Shown here piece after piece: positions 1-10,562 of a stretch of DNA of 64,000 nucleotides (position 1 is its first letter; each line of letters begins with the position of its first letter). The position numbers and the translations under genes are program-made. The notes beneath the pieces were generated by a model. The model did not search any database. It had not been told where the DNA came from and saw nothing but the letters and a program-made list of their open reading frames with translations. The DNA is from Myoxocephalus aenaeus (lineage: Eukaryota > Chordata > Actinopteri > Perciformes > Cottidae): contig JBAMJR010000006.1 in NCBI GenBank assembly GCA_038501785.1, positions 3,416,001 through 3,480,000 on the forward strand, in the 5' to 3' direction.

Positions 1-183
1 CTCGCTGCTACTCACTGGTTCTCTTCAAGACATATACACACACACATTCTTTGCAGTTAACGTTGCACAAACATATTTTTTTACTTAAACAATTCACCTC
101 GTCGTGCGCCCTCTCACACAGGGTAGTGTCCACCATTAAATCAGACTCTCACGGGCTGGTGTTCCTCTCTCTGTGTGTGTCAC

Positions 184-827
184 TGGCCACCAGAGCTTCT
201 TCTTCTTCTATAAATTTGACTGGCGGATCGCAACCAATTTGCCTAGGTGCATACCGCCACCTACTGTACCGGAGTGTGCAGATTCAGGAATAACTGATCT
301 AACTAACTAAGAAACAAACAAAATAATAAAACAAAAACAAAACAAACCAACAAAACAAAAGAAACACAACACCAAACAAATCAAAACAACAAAACAAAAC
401 CCAACTGCTACTAATTAACAGTAGCCCAACTACTTAGCAAACAAACCAACTATACCCACACCTAAATCCTGCGCCCTAATCCCGAATCTTTGGCAAATCA
501 CAACAGAGCCCTGTAGCCCTCATGCCCCACCTGGTTCGCTCCCAGAACTCCCTCCAGACTCCACCTCCGTCCCATCTGACATATTTTTGCCTTCAAAAGT
601 TTCCTTTCCGATTTGTATTTCCAACACTTCATGATAACGTGCTCCACATCCTCAGTCTCATTACAAGCATCACACTTATCTGTTCCCACTTTTGCCATTA
701 AAAACAGAGTTGCATTCAGACCTGTGTGTCCGAATCTTAGCCTTGAAATGATCACCTCCTCTCTCCGACACTTCCCTTTGAAAAACTTAACATTTATAGA
801 TTTTTGTATGTTGTGGCCACCAGAGCT
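184..827 (-). mobile_element. 5'-truncated LINE insertion with 14-bp target site duplication
   Basis: The 14-mer TGGCCACCAGAGCT occurs at 184-197 and again at 814-827, exactly bracketing an insert at 198-813. Read on the minus strand the insert ends in a (GAA)n tail, preceded by an untranslated part. Minus-strand frame at 498-755 encodes the C-terminal end of a LINE polyprotein: motif RLRFGHTGLN, then a C-x2-C-x8-H-x4-C zinc-knuckle-like module (DACNETEDVEHVIMKC). This C-terminal domain follows the RT in several fish non-LTR families. The copy is dead, lacking all of the endonuclease and nearly all of the RT. The family is not assigned. Confidence 0.8.
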
Positions 828-2760
828 CCAGCCTGCTACTGCTTAAAAGGATGAGGGAGAATTAGCAACAGGTGACAGCAATTAACCCTGGCACTGTTTC
901 TCTGAGCCACTCCCACAGATCTCTCCCCTGCAGCTGAGCACAGACCACGCCCACTACCACAGTTTCACTAGTGGCTTTTCAAAAATATCTTTGTATCAGT
1001 AAAAGACGTTCGATTTATCTGCAGTCGTCCTTTTTTCACTCTTTAATCACTTAATGAATCTTTAGTTCCACACGTCCTGGGCAAGTCCCACAGGTCTCCT
1101 AAGAATCACATGAAAGGCGTCCTCATCGGAGCCATCTCAACTCCATCTTGACTCCAGCAGGTCAACTTTCTTGTAGTCTTAGGGAACATATTGAAATTGA
1201 TACTGTGCCACTTAATTGAAAAAGACATACCCATATGTCTAACAAGACACTTCTCACTAATCACTTTTGCGTAGCCAATTAAAACTGATTTAATCTGGCA
1301 TTAAAATGCTTTCACTTGGGGATGAGTGTTGCATAAGCAAAGTAAAAACTATTTCAATTGAGCAAATAGTTTCATTTGAGAACCAGGACTGAGAATAGAG
1401 TCCATCACTTTCAGGGTCATGTGGTATGAATTACAAGGTGTTATAGTTATATTATCTAAGCCACAGATGGATAGCTGATGGCAACATCCCAGGATATCTG
1501 ATTATGCACTCAATTATTCACTGTGGACATCAAGACGTTCCACTGGGATCTATGATGAAAAAAAAGAATGATTATTCAAGGAGAACAAACCTCTCTTAAA
1601 TTAAAAGGCACAAACTATTTTATGACTTGAATAATCTCTTCTTGTTCTGCTTGTAGTCATTACTTCACTTTGTAGGACTGTGTTTATGTGCTTCACATCA
1701 GTGCACAAAGACACAGACTTCTACTAGATGTTATTCAACAAAAGAGACCTTGTTATCTGCCATTGTGTCTGGTCAGATTGTGTCGAGCACAAATTCAACA
1801 AGGCATCTGCTAACAAGGGCCATTCAGCTGAACAAATGGCTGACCTGCACGTGTTCAACTAAGTGTGGATAAACCCAAAGGAACAAACATTTTACTGCAC
1901 ATGTGATGTTCACATGTTCATGTTATGATTGCGAACAATAATCCATCTTACTCAATCAAAGGTCACCTGCCTCTATGTTGCTGAGCATAACAATACATAC
2001 GTTTGCATTTAATAAGGAGATATTATGATAATTGTGTATTTACATTATATCAGTTTCAGAACATATGCAGGGAAGGTTTTTTTTATAATGATCAGGTTAT
2101 TGTGAAAATGTTGTGAAAAACAATGCACATATTGCTTTAGATGGAGTGAATAAATGAAGGGTTTCATTAAAAACAAACATATACAATGAACATTGTGGAT
2201 CAGACTGTTTTCATTATTTGAATGATATTTTGTATATGGGCTGAAAAGAGGAATGGCTATTTAAAATTAGTATTCAATTTACTGTGGGATTCCCTCCTTC
2301 ATGACTTCCGGAGAGCTTTTTGAATGATCCACTGATTAAGCCGATATAAAGAACCTGTTTACAGCATCACAGTCGTATATTCAACCAAAGCGCACTGTTC
2401 CAGATAACATCATTTACATTGGGGGCTTTCTTTGGAAAACAAGGGACCCTTTTATACTCTGTATAGTTCAGAGTGGAATTGTCCTTCTTTTGAATCACTT
2501 CAAATAATGTAGATGCTAAACATATTGACTCACTGCGCAATACAAGATAGCATCGCCCAAATGCTGTTGAGGGACATTTGATTTTACAAAGCACTCACTC
2601 CTCAAAGTCAAAACCTAAACTCAATGTAAAGGGAGGGAGAGGGAGAGAGAGAGAGAGTTGCGGTGTGCTCAAACTCAAGCCGTTACATTTTCATTTAGAA
2701 GAAAATAACATGAGGGGAGGGAGTTGCTGACATTGGTATCCCTTCGAGCTTCTGCAAACC
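828..2760. other. Intergenic stretch upstream of oxtr
   Basis: AT-rich, no convincing coding exon on either strand. A short (GA)n run sits at about 2632-2656 close to the putative first oxtr exon. Any oxtr promoter lies here or just downstream; no specific element was recognised. Confidence 0.4.
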
Positions 2761-2939
2761 ATATCAATGGTGAGGACCGCGGTGCTCCAGGATCCCAAAA
2801 TCTCCGTGCAAAGGATCTTAGAAAGGTAGGTTTCGTTTTTAACAAAATCTCGTGTGTGTGATAATGAGGTCAGATTATTGTTTTAAATTGTAAGAGGTTT
2901 GAGTTTTCAATTAAAGTGTTCCAATATGTTCCTCCGCAG
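2761..2939 (+). other. Putative oxtr 5'UTR exon end and short intron
   Basis: A good splice donor (AAAG|GTAGGT, intron from 2826) and a pyrimidine-rich acceptor (TCCTCCGCAG, ending 2939) flank a 114-nt interval about 170 nt upstream of the oxtr start codon. This suggests an untranslated first exon ending at 2825 and a second exon from 2940 that carries the start codon. Inference from splice signals only. Confidence 0.45.
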
Positions 2940-3110
2940 AGAGAGCGCTGACTTTTGGATTATACCGCAATTTACCCTGAGGGCAACTCACAAAAGCAAC
3001 CTTAACAGAGTGGGCTGGCAGAAAACTGCGAAGGGAAACTACACTACCAGCGGTCCACTTCTGTTTGTGATGTGATCGCTGGCTGCGCTAAAGTGGCGCT
3101 TTTGCGCACG

Positions 3111-5260
3111 ATGGAGGCCTTTTTACGCGAGCAGAATAGTTGTGAGCTGAACGTTTCCTGGAGTAACGCAATGACAAATGACAGCCATTTAGGAAACAAC
3201 ACAGTGAATCCTCTGAAACGAAATGAAGAAGTGGCCAAAGTTGAAGTGACCGTCCTAGTCCTGGTGCTGCTGCTCGCTCTGACCGGCAACCTGTGCGTCC
3301 TGTGGGCCATCCCCAACTCCAAGCACAGCCAATCTCGGATGTATTACTTCATGAAGCACCTGAGCATCGCGGACCTGGTCGTTGCAATCTTTCAGATCTT
3401 GCCGCAACTCATTTGGGATATCACATTTCGCTTCTACGGCCCGGATTTGCTGTGCAGGCTGGTCAAATACCTCCAGGTCGTGGGTATGTTTGCGTCTACC
3501 TACATGCTGGTCTTGATGTCCATCGACAGGTGCTTGGCAATCTGCCAGCCACTTCGTTCCGTGCACAAGAGAAAGGACCGCTTCTATGTGGTCGCCTCGT
3601 GGACGCTCAGTCTGATATTCAGCACACCGCAAGCGTACATATTTTCTCTGAGGGATGTCGGTAACGGCGTGCATGACTGCTGGGGGGACTTCATACAGCC
3701 GTGGGGAGCCAAAGCATACATCACATGGATGAGTCTCAGCATTTACATTTTCCCAGTGGCAATTTTAAGCATCTGCTATGGTTTGATTTGTTTTAAAATA
3801 TGGCAGAATTTCAATTTAAAAACCAGAAAGGACCAATGCCTGGCTCTGACTCAAAGGCCCTCCAAAGGCGCGCAGCATCTCTGTCGTGTGAGCAGCGTGA
3901 GGCTCATTTCAAGAGCAAAGATCCGCACTGTGAAAATGACTTTTGTAGTGGTCCTTGCCTACATTGTGTGCTGGACTCCCTTCTTCTTTGTCCAGATGTG
4001 GTCTGCATGGGATCCTGCTGCACCAAGAGAAGGTATACTCTGTGTTTTCTTTTCTTTACCAATACTCAATAGATGCTGTTCTTGATTTAATGAAGATATT
4101 ACCCACCTACAGCAGTGTGCCATGTACTCAGTAACACAAGGAGTTCATCGTTATACAACATTGATATTGATAAATGTATTGTCCATAAACCATGTGATGA
4201 AAATCCGTTTTTTCAGTGCCTCAGCCATGCAAAGATTATTCTTCCACTTCATGAAATATCTCTGATTCAGAAGCAATCCACTTCACTTTCAGCATAATGG
4301 CTAGACTCCTGGCACAGATAAATGGGAGTGCCATTTACAGCAGTTATCAGTTCAGAGCCAATCCTCAGAGCCACTGGGAGAGTAAATGTACCAGGACATC
4401 AAAGAGTTGCTCCCTCTGTTCCAGTGGTGGTTTATATCATTTCCATTCAACCGCAGTTTGTTCTGATTTACCCCTCATATCTTTTGAGTTTGTCATTAAA
4501 GGGGACAAGAGCAGGAGAGCTTGCCTTAGCTTAATAAATTGGTTTCAGTATCATTGTTTAATGTACCCTTTATTACTGACAGTCATTACGATGTTGCAAA
4601 ATGTTATGGCATAGAACAATTTCACACTAAATGTAAATGATAAAAACAAATAATTGAAGTAAACAAGAAGCAACAAATGGGAGAAGGAAGAAGAGAGGGG
4701 AGAAGGAAAGACGGTATCAATTTGAAATATCAGGGGTCAAAAAGTGATTCAAAGAAAGCTTTTCAGAGAAAAGCTTGTGATAATTCAAATGTTGCTGGCT
4801 TTCAGCTTATCTTTTCATGGCATTCTCTTTGGAGTAATGTCCTCAGGTTAAGACTCCATGTAGGTGAGTTATCCTTGTTGAGGGCGGCTCAAACAAGAAA
4901 CTCCATTTTTGCACGCACGGAATGTTAGTTTAACTTTTTATACTCTACTTTTAGCATATTATTCATCAAACAAATGATGGCAATATCACCACAGTCCTCC
5001 TTTTGAAATCAACATCACCTCGTTTCCATTTTTCCAACATCAATCTCAGAAGAGCTGCATATCACGATATTACAGAAAAGCAGCCAAGATGAATGTTTCT
5101 CTTTCATTTCTGGCAGCACAAGAAAGCGGTGAAGTACTTTAAGTCAAAGTGAATTATATCAGAGCCAAAAGAAAACAGTTTGAATACTGTCATGTTGTGG
5201 TATTTAGAGAAATGTGCTCCCCATAGCACCAAATATATTTGTTAAACAACATGTTCAGAG

Positions 5261-5331
<71 letters not shown>

Positions 5332-6207
5332 ACTCTTAACTTATCTGTTGAACACTTTTTGACGTGTCATTTGGTTGAAATTTCGCACTGCACACCTCTC
5401 AAAGCAAAGGACTTAGAGTCAGAGGACCATGAAACATAACAGGTCAGCAGTTTCACTTGAGGAGAGGACAACACACTAAATCTCTCACCCTATTAAGGAT
5501 TAGAGAAAAAAAGAAAGACATGTAAGTCTTCAATTTTCCACTGTTCCAATAGCATGCTCCATCAATGTGCTCTGTGCCTCTAAAGATAGGAAATGTAATC
5601 ACATGAATGAATGAGAAAAATCTGGTATATTTTCCATCCTGGACAGGCCTCTCCTAATTGAAGCCATTCATAATGTTTATGTTAGGCAGCTTAAAATCCT
5701 ATTTGTGTGATCCCTCAATCTTCCATATTTTTTTCAGGGAAAATCCCAAATGTTTTGGGTGTTGTCTGAAACACCTGTCAGTTCATATTTGTCTTTGTAA
5801 ATGATGTGCAATACAAGAGTAGCTTGTATTGGACTGATATTTAGTGAAAATGTAATCCAGAGTCCAAAGCTGTCCAGTGGAGATGTTTGGCTTGTTACAT
5901 CTTATTGGGGTGTAATGTAGTTATGTTCATTTTTAACAAGAGCTTACAGCCATGCTAGTGGCTTAGCCTGTTAGCACGCTAACAAATGCTAATTGATGCT
6001 AAACATTAAATGCAGCCATGGCTGGGGGTTATAAACCAAAATATTGGACAAATGAAAATATTGGCCTGATGATGGTGCTAGATGAAAAGTTAAGGGGTCA
6101 AAGTTATTATTAGTCATCCTCAGGTGGGACCATGAAGGTCCGAACAGATCCAATATTTGTTAAGACCATTCCTACAGCCAGGATGCTAAAACTCTAAAAA
6201 GTGCAAG

Positions 6208-6278
<71 letters not shown>

Positions 6279-6815
6279 ACACACTGAATTTGGACGTAAG
6301 CCAGGTGATTACATCTTACTGGAATGGAGAAAAACTTGTTACTTTGGGGGCTTTTTAAAGATCCACTTATTCGTTTATTTTCTAAATTGCTTATCCTATT
6401 CAGGCTAGCAGGGGATTGGAGCTATCCCAGCATGCACTGGTTCAGAGGCTGAGTACACCTTGGCCATGTTGTCATAGACAAGGTTTATTTAAAGGATAAT
6501 GGCATATGTATATTTCCCAAAATTATAATTGTTTCTCTGTCTCTCTCCTTAGACGTGGCATTCATCATCGCCATGTTGCTGGCCAGTCTCAACAGCTGCT
6601 GCAACCCCTGGATCTACATGTTCTTTGCTGGTCACCTGTTTCATGACCTGATGCAGTGCTTCTTCTGCTGCTGTAGACAGTACCTGCCAGCCTCCCCCTG
6701 CAGCTGTGATCAACAGTGCAGGCACAAGAGCAGGTCTTCTACTTGTGTCATCAAGAACACCAGCAGCCAGAGGAGCCTCACACACACATCTAGCACAGGG
6801 GGACTGGGACTCTGA
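3111..6815 (+). CDS. oxtr: Isotocin/oxytocin receptor (two coding exons)
   Basis: Class A Gq-coupled receptor for isotocin (fish oxytocin) at the plasma membrane. Coding exons are 3111-4032 and 6553-6815, joined GAG|AC in phase 1 across a GT-AG intron, giving 394 residues. The ATG at 3111 has A at -3 and G at +4; an upstream in-frame GTG was ignored. Visible: N-glycosylation sequons at N14, N23 and N29; TM2 with FMKHLSIADL; the stretch FRFYGPDLLCRLVKYLQVVG before TM3, typical of OXTR; DRC in place of DRY (139-141), usual for this family; likely disulfide C115-C190; CWTP (287-290) in TM6; NPWIY (325-329) in TM7; a palmitoylation-type cysteine cluster at 343-348. The intron before TM7 is the known position in vasopressin/oxytocin receptors. 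Vasotocin V1a receptors are the closest alternative, but the extracellular loops favour OXTR. Which teleost duplicate this is cannot be told from this window. Confidence 0.95.
5261..5325. repeat. (TA)n microsatellite
   Basis: Uninterrupted TA dinucleotides within the oxtr intron. Confidence 0.98.
6060..6180 (+). repeat. Dispersed fish repeat, copy 1
   Basis: Contains CTGATGATGGTGCTAGATGA followed by GTTATTATTAGTCATCCT. Related copies occur inverted at about 41165-41275 and direct at about 63930-64000. Old, diverged, non-coding. Confidence 0.6.
6211..6284. repeat. (CA)n microsatellite
   Basis: CA dinucleotides with one CATA interruption near 6272, in the oxtr intron. Confidence 0.98.
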
Positions 6816-8254
6816 AGAGCCAGCTGAAAGCCATCCAGGTTTCCTCTCACCGTGCAATCCGGCAATCATGCAAGTCCCCCATTTCAGGCAGTTAATCATC
6901 TGCAGCGGCTCTGCAGTGGCTCACAGCTACTATTTTTTTCTTCTTTTATTGGGCTAGATAGATAATACAAAACTCCTGTGGATTTCTCAAAATACCACTT
7001 ACATTTTGGACTCATTTATCTGGCTTTATCAAGATGTATCCTGTCAATGAACATTTTAAAAGTTGTGTGTTAGTCTTCCAATCGTTGTTTTCCTAATTTG
7101 ACCTTAAAAGACAAGTAATTATCACAATAAGTATATTAATGTTGCACGAGGACATTATTTAGACAAATAAGTCAATTATGTACTGCCTTTTAGGAGAGGT
7201 GTCTGTCAGATTAAACAAATATATTTGCTCTGTGAAAATGGCTATTAATTTAGTTACTATTGTTTACCCCTTTAAAGCAGAATTACTATGTGTAAAAGCA
7301 TGTTTTATATTATAATATCACATGGGGGGCTGCGCAGTGGTGTAGTGGCTCCCACTGTCCCCTCACAGCAAGAGGGGTTCAATCCAGGACGGTCCTTCTG
7401 AGTGGAGTTTGCACGTTCTCCCTGTGGCAGCGTGGGTTCCTTCGGCTTCCTCCCACAGTCCAAAAGACATGCATGAATGATGTTACGGTTATGGTTTACA
7501 CTGCTCCTCGTGTGTGTCTACATGTTTTATTAACTCCATCTCTTCTAGGTGGTTGGTGTTTTGAGGTAATCATTGCACCTGTACTGTTAGGCACTTTAAA
7601 GCTTAGTTCATCTTGGTGGGATCAACCTTGAATAATGGTTCCCCCTTGTGGTCACTTTGAATTAGTCCAACAAATGGTGTTGTTTCTCTGCTCAGTTTCT
7701 TTTGCTGTACATTTAAAGCAATATCTCAACTGTTTATACTCACTATACTACTGGAGAACATCAGTGTCTGGATCAGATAATGTGCATTTTTTGGGCTCAT
7801 TAAGTGTGTTTAAATTGTTCTTTAACTGTATATATCCTGGAAGGTTGTCAACCAAACATTGTGGTTCTGGGTAACATCCACAGGGAGCAGCTAAAAGCTT
7901 TCACTTAACAGTTTCAATAAGTGTCATTAGAGTATAACATTTGGCACAACCACAAAATATGCTGATGTTGAAATCTGTCTGTAACTATTATTAAGTACAA
8001 AGAAATATTCATATTGTACTTAAAACTGTATTTATTTCAAGTTTGGCTTGAATGAATGGTTAGATCATTTTCAGATGTGTTTCATTGTGGAAAAAAGAAC
8101 ATTATCATTGTAATTTACCGTATTAGACATCAGCAACAACAAAAAAAACAAAAATTGAGACAACAATTACAACAATTAATGTTGCACCTTTGCTGCTTTT
8201 CATGGATCTTCAAGAAGTCAGTAAAATGCCCAGAAACTGGTCTTCATACCAAAT
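6816..8254. other. oxtr 3' flank / probable 3'UTR
   Basis: No coding exon recognised. The proximal part is presumably oxtr 3'UTR; no clear AATAAA follows the stop closely. It contains a tRNA-like dispersed repeat at 7324-7475. Confidence 0.5.
7324..7475 (+). repeat. tRNA-like dispersed fish repeat
   Basis: Begins GGGGCTGCGCAGTGGTGTAG and has an A-box-like GTGGTGTAGTGGCT and a B-box-like GGGTTCAATCC (7375-7385), followed by GTTTGCACGTTCTCCCTGTG and CTTCCTCCCACAGTCCAAA. This matches a very common teleost interspersed repeat; the two boxes suggest an RNA polymerase III origin. Confidence 0.7.
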
Positions 8255-9510
8255 TAAAGCAGCTGTCCCAAGCCTCGAACAGCGGGTGAAGGAAAGTGAA
8301 ATGAACAGTAAGTAGATTTGACTCACGCGCTGGGTTGAATCAGACAGCTTCTAATGCAGGGCACAACAGCTCAGATGTGTCCGAATGACAGACAAGCAAA
8401 CAGCAAGCCCCAAATCAGTGACAAAGAGCCAAGATAGCCGCCAAGATAGCCGCCAGGCAGCGATAACAGCAGTTCTTTGACACTGAAGATGAAGGTGGTG
8501 TAGCGGGCCTCCCACACCCCACCCAGACTGCATGCCAGCAGGCTCTGCAATCACATCTTGAAAGCTGACCTAAGCATACAGAGCAGGTATATACTTACTT
8601 TATTTATTTGCTGTGTTTGGTTATGCAGATTTAAAGGGTCAGTTCTCACAAATCACAGTAAACATGTTTTCCCTTTTACTCCAGGCAGTAACTAGCTGTG
8701 CATTGCAGTACACGTACTGTGGATAGACATCACCGTGAGAAGTGCATTGTATAATGATATTTATATTATAATGAAAACTGCTCATAGAGAGGACTGTGGA
8801 TTATTATGATAACACACATTGTTTCTGGAATTAGATATATAGGCTGGGTGTTTCCCAATGCTTTGAGTGTCACTACAAAATCCCATGTATGTCGGTTGTA
8901 TAAGGGTGTTGCCAGATGTCTCAGCCACAGGGACCTTAAACTTAACCTAAAGCGTAAAACTCCCCAGTAACTATCAGAACACTTTAAAGATTTTCCAACA
9001 GCTTTAAATGTGTAATATGTAAGATTTGGCCACATAAAGGTCAGCATTTTACCTCGATAACGGGTCCATACAATCTAAATTTGCATTGGTTATAAAAAAT
9101 GCCGCCTACTAACCAACAGCAGGGCAAGAACACGCTAAATTCATCCAAACTACCGAAACTGATCCTATCGAAATAACACTGCTATTGTGCATGTGGTGAA
9201 AACAAAGCTGACATCAATTAAATAAGTATATATATATATATACATATGTATTTATTTTGTGTGTGCCGCTTCAGATGTCTCTAGCAGAGACATATTAGAG
9301 GCTATTTTGCATCTTTATAGGCCAGCCTTCATTAATCTGAAATATTACATCACAAATGTCTTCTTCAATTAATGCACTTCTATGATTATAAAGTAAGCAG
9401 ATCATTTCCACCTTGACCACGTCCTCGTTCATTTGCTTGGGCTCCCTGTTAGTGAGGTTGATCTCCCTGTAGCTGTCCTGTTGCAGCTGAGGTATTGAAG
9501 CAAGAGAAAC
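8255..9510 (-). pseudogene. Decayed caveolin-3-type gene
   Basis: Two relic exons on the minus strand. Exon 1 (about 9510-9412) reads REINLTNREPKQMNEDVVK and ends in an intact donor AAG|GTGG; caveolins 1 and 3 carry a closely similar block there. Exon 2 (from 8569, after an intact TTAG acceptor) begins VSFQDVIAEPAG, the caveolin signature, then shifts frame to VWEARYTTFIF, shifts again to SKNCCYRCLAAIL with an in-frame 12-bp tandem duplication (8429-8452), and shifts back to LIWGLLFACLSFGHI. The invariant Trp after HI is TGA (8371-8373). Beyond the stop, AVVPCIRSCLIQ still matches CAV3. No start codon lies in frame upstream of the exon 1 block. With three frame changes, a stop and no ATG, no functional caveolin can be made. 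Its place tail-to-tail with oxtr is that of mammalian CAV3. Confidence 0.87.
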
Positions 9511-9530
9511 CGTGATGACAGGTCGGGTGT

Positions 9531-10562
9531 GCGGCTGCAGTCAGAGCCACGGAGAGCAGGGGAGGGGAGTGGCAGTCTATAAACTGAAACGCCACTCAGG
9601 GTCTTTCAGATCCAGGAATGCCAGCAGGCAGCTGCCAGCAATGATACCCTGAACTGTCAAAGATATAGAAGGCACTGCTGATATACCACAAGTATAGCGA
9701 CCCACTCATACACTATAGCATTGTATATTTGTTTGTACAAGTGTGACAACTCACCCTGTGACTTAAAGCTTACTTCTCAAAAAGGGAAGCAGCTTCCTTT
9801 GTAAATTCCCACTGCCCTAAGAATGTGCCAAACTGCACAGTAAATAAGTGCATGATTTATAGTGTAATCATACAGGATGTTTAATTTCCATCCACATCCA
9901 CAAATTGACAAAAAGTCCTAAATACTAAAATGTTACCAATATAAAATCATACATTTAGCAAGAGTGTTTGCTTTAAAGCTTCTTTAAAGTAACTTCTATA
10001 ATTAAACTTTGATTCTAGTCGTTTTAAATTAGCTTAAACTCTAAACTGCCATTTAAAAAATTTACAAAATATAAACCCAGCCCCAAGTAGGACATAAAGA
10101 TGATACGACAAACTATACGGAAATTAGTTGTAAACCCACTATCAGGTATTAGTGTAAGAAAAAGTGGTCACTTTCATAATTTTTTTTTCAATCACTGTAA
10201 CAGAAGTTATTTAAGCAACTCAATTTTCTTACACTGATCTCAGATATTAAGAACTCTGATCTTTTTTCTTTTGTTTTGTTTCACAGACCTGATTTCACAC
10301 TATGAGGATAAAACATAGAATAAAATCACCTTCCTTTACTGTGATAGGTCCAAATTATAGTTTGAACATGTCACAAGATATAGTCATTCAAAAGGACCAT
10401 CAGATGCTGTTGGACTTTGACCAAAGTCACCTTAACATGTAATTATAAAAATGTTGTTTTGAATTATATATTAAAGAATCAAATATCACTGCCCACTTCG
10501 GCTCAGTCCACTATAGAACACCAGTGCACATAATGAACAGTCCCAGTCTGGAGGTGCCGGTC
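9531..10562. other. Spacer between caveolin relic and CAV2-like gene
   Basis: AT-rich, no coding exon recognised. It includes presumed 3'UTR of the CAV2-like gene. A GC-richer part at 9480-9600 may be the former 5' region of the caveolin relic. Confidence 0.4.

Larger units (their letters stand above)
4033..6552 (+). other. oxtr intron between TM6 and TM7
   Basis: 2.5-kb GT-AG intron (GTATAC...TCCTTAG). It holds a (TA)n tract at 5261-5325, a (CA)n tract at 6211-6284 and, at about 6060-6180, one copy of a dispersed fish repeat also present at 41.2 and 63.9 kb. The small open frames are not supported as genes. Confidence 0.7.

Noticed and set aside
3255..3674. 139-codon minus-strand open frame
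   Set aside because: Antisense shadow of oxtr exon 1.
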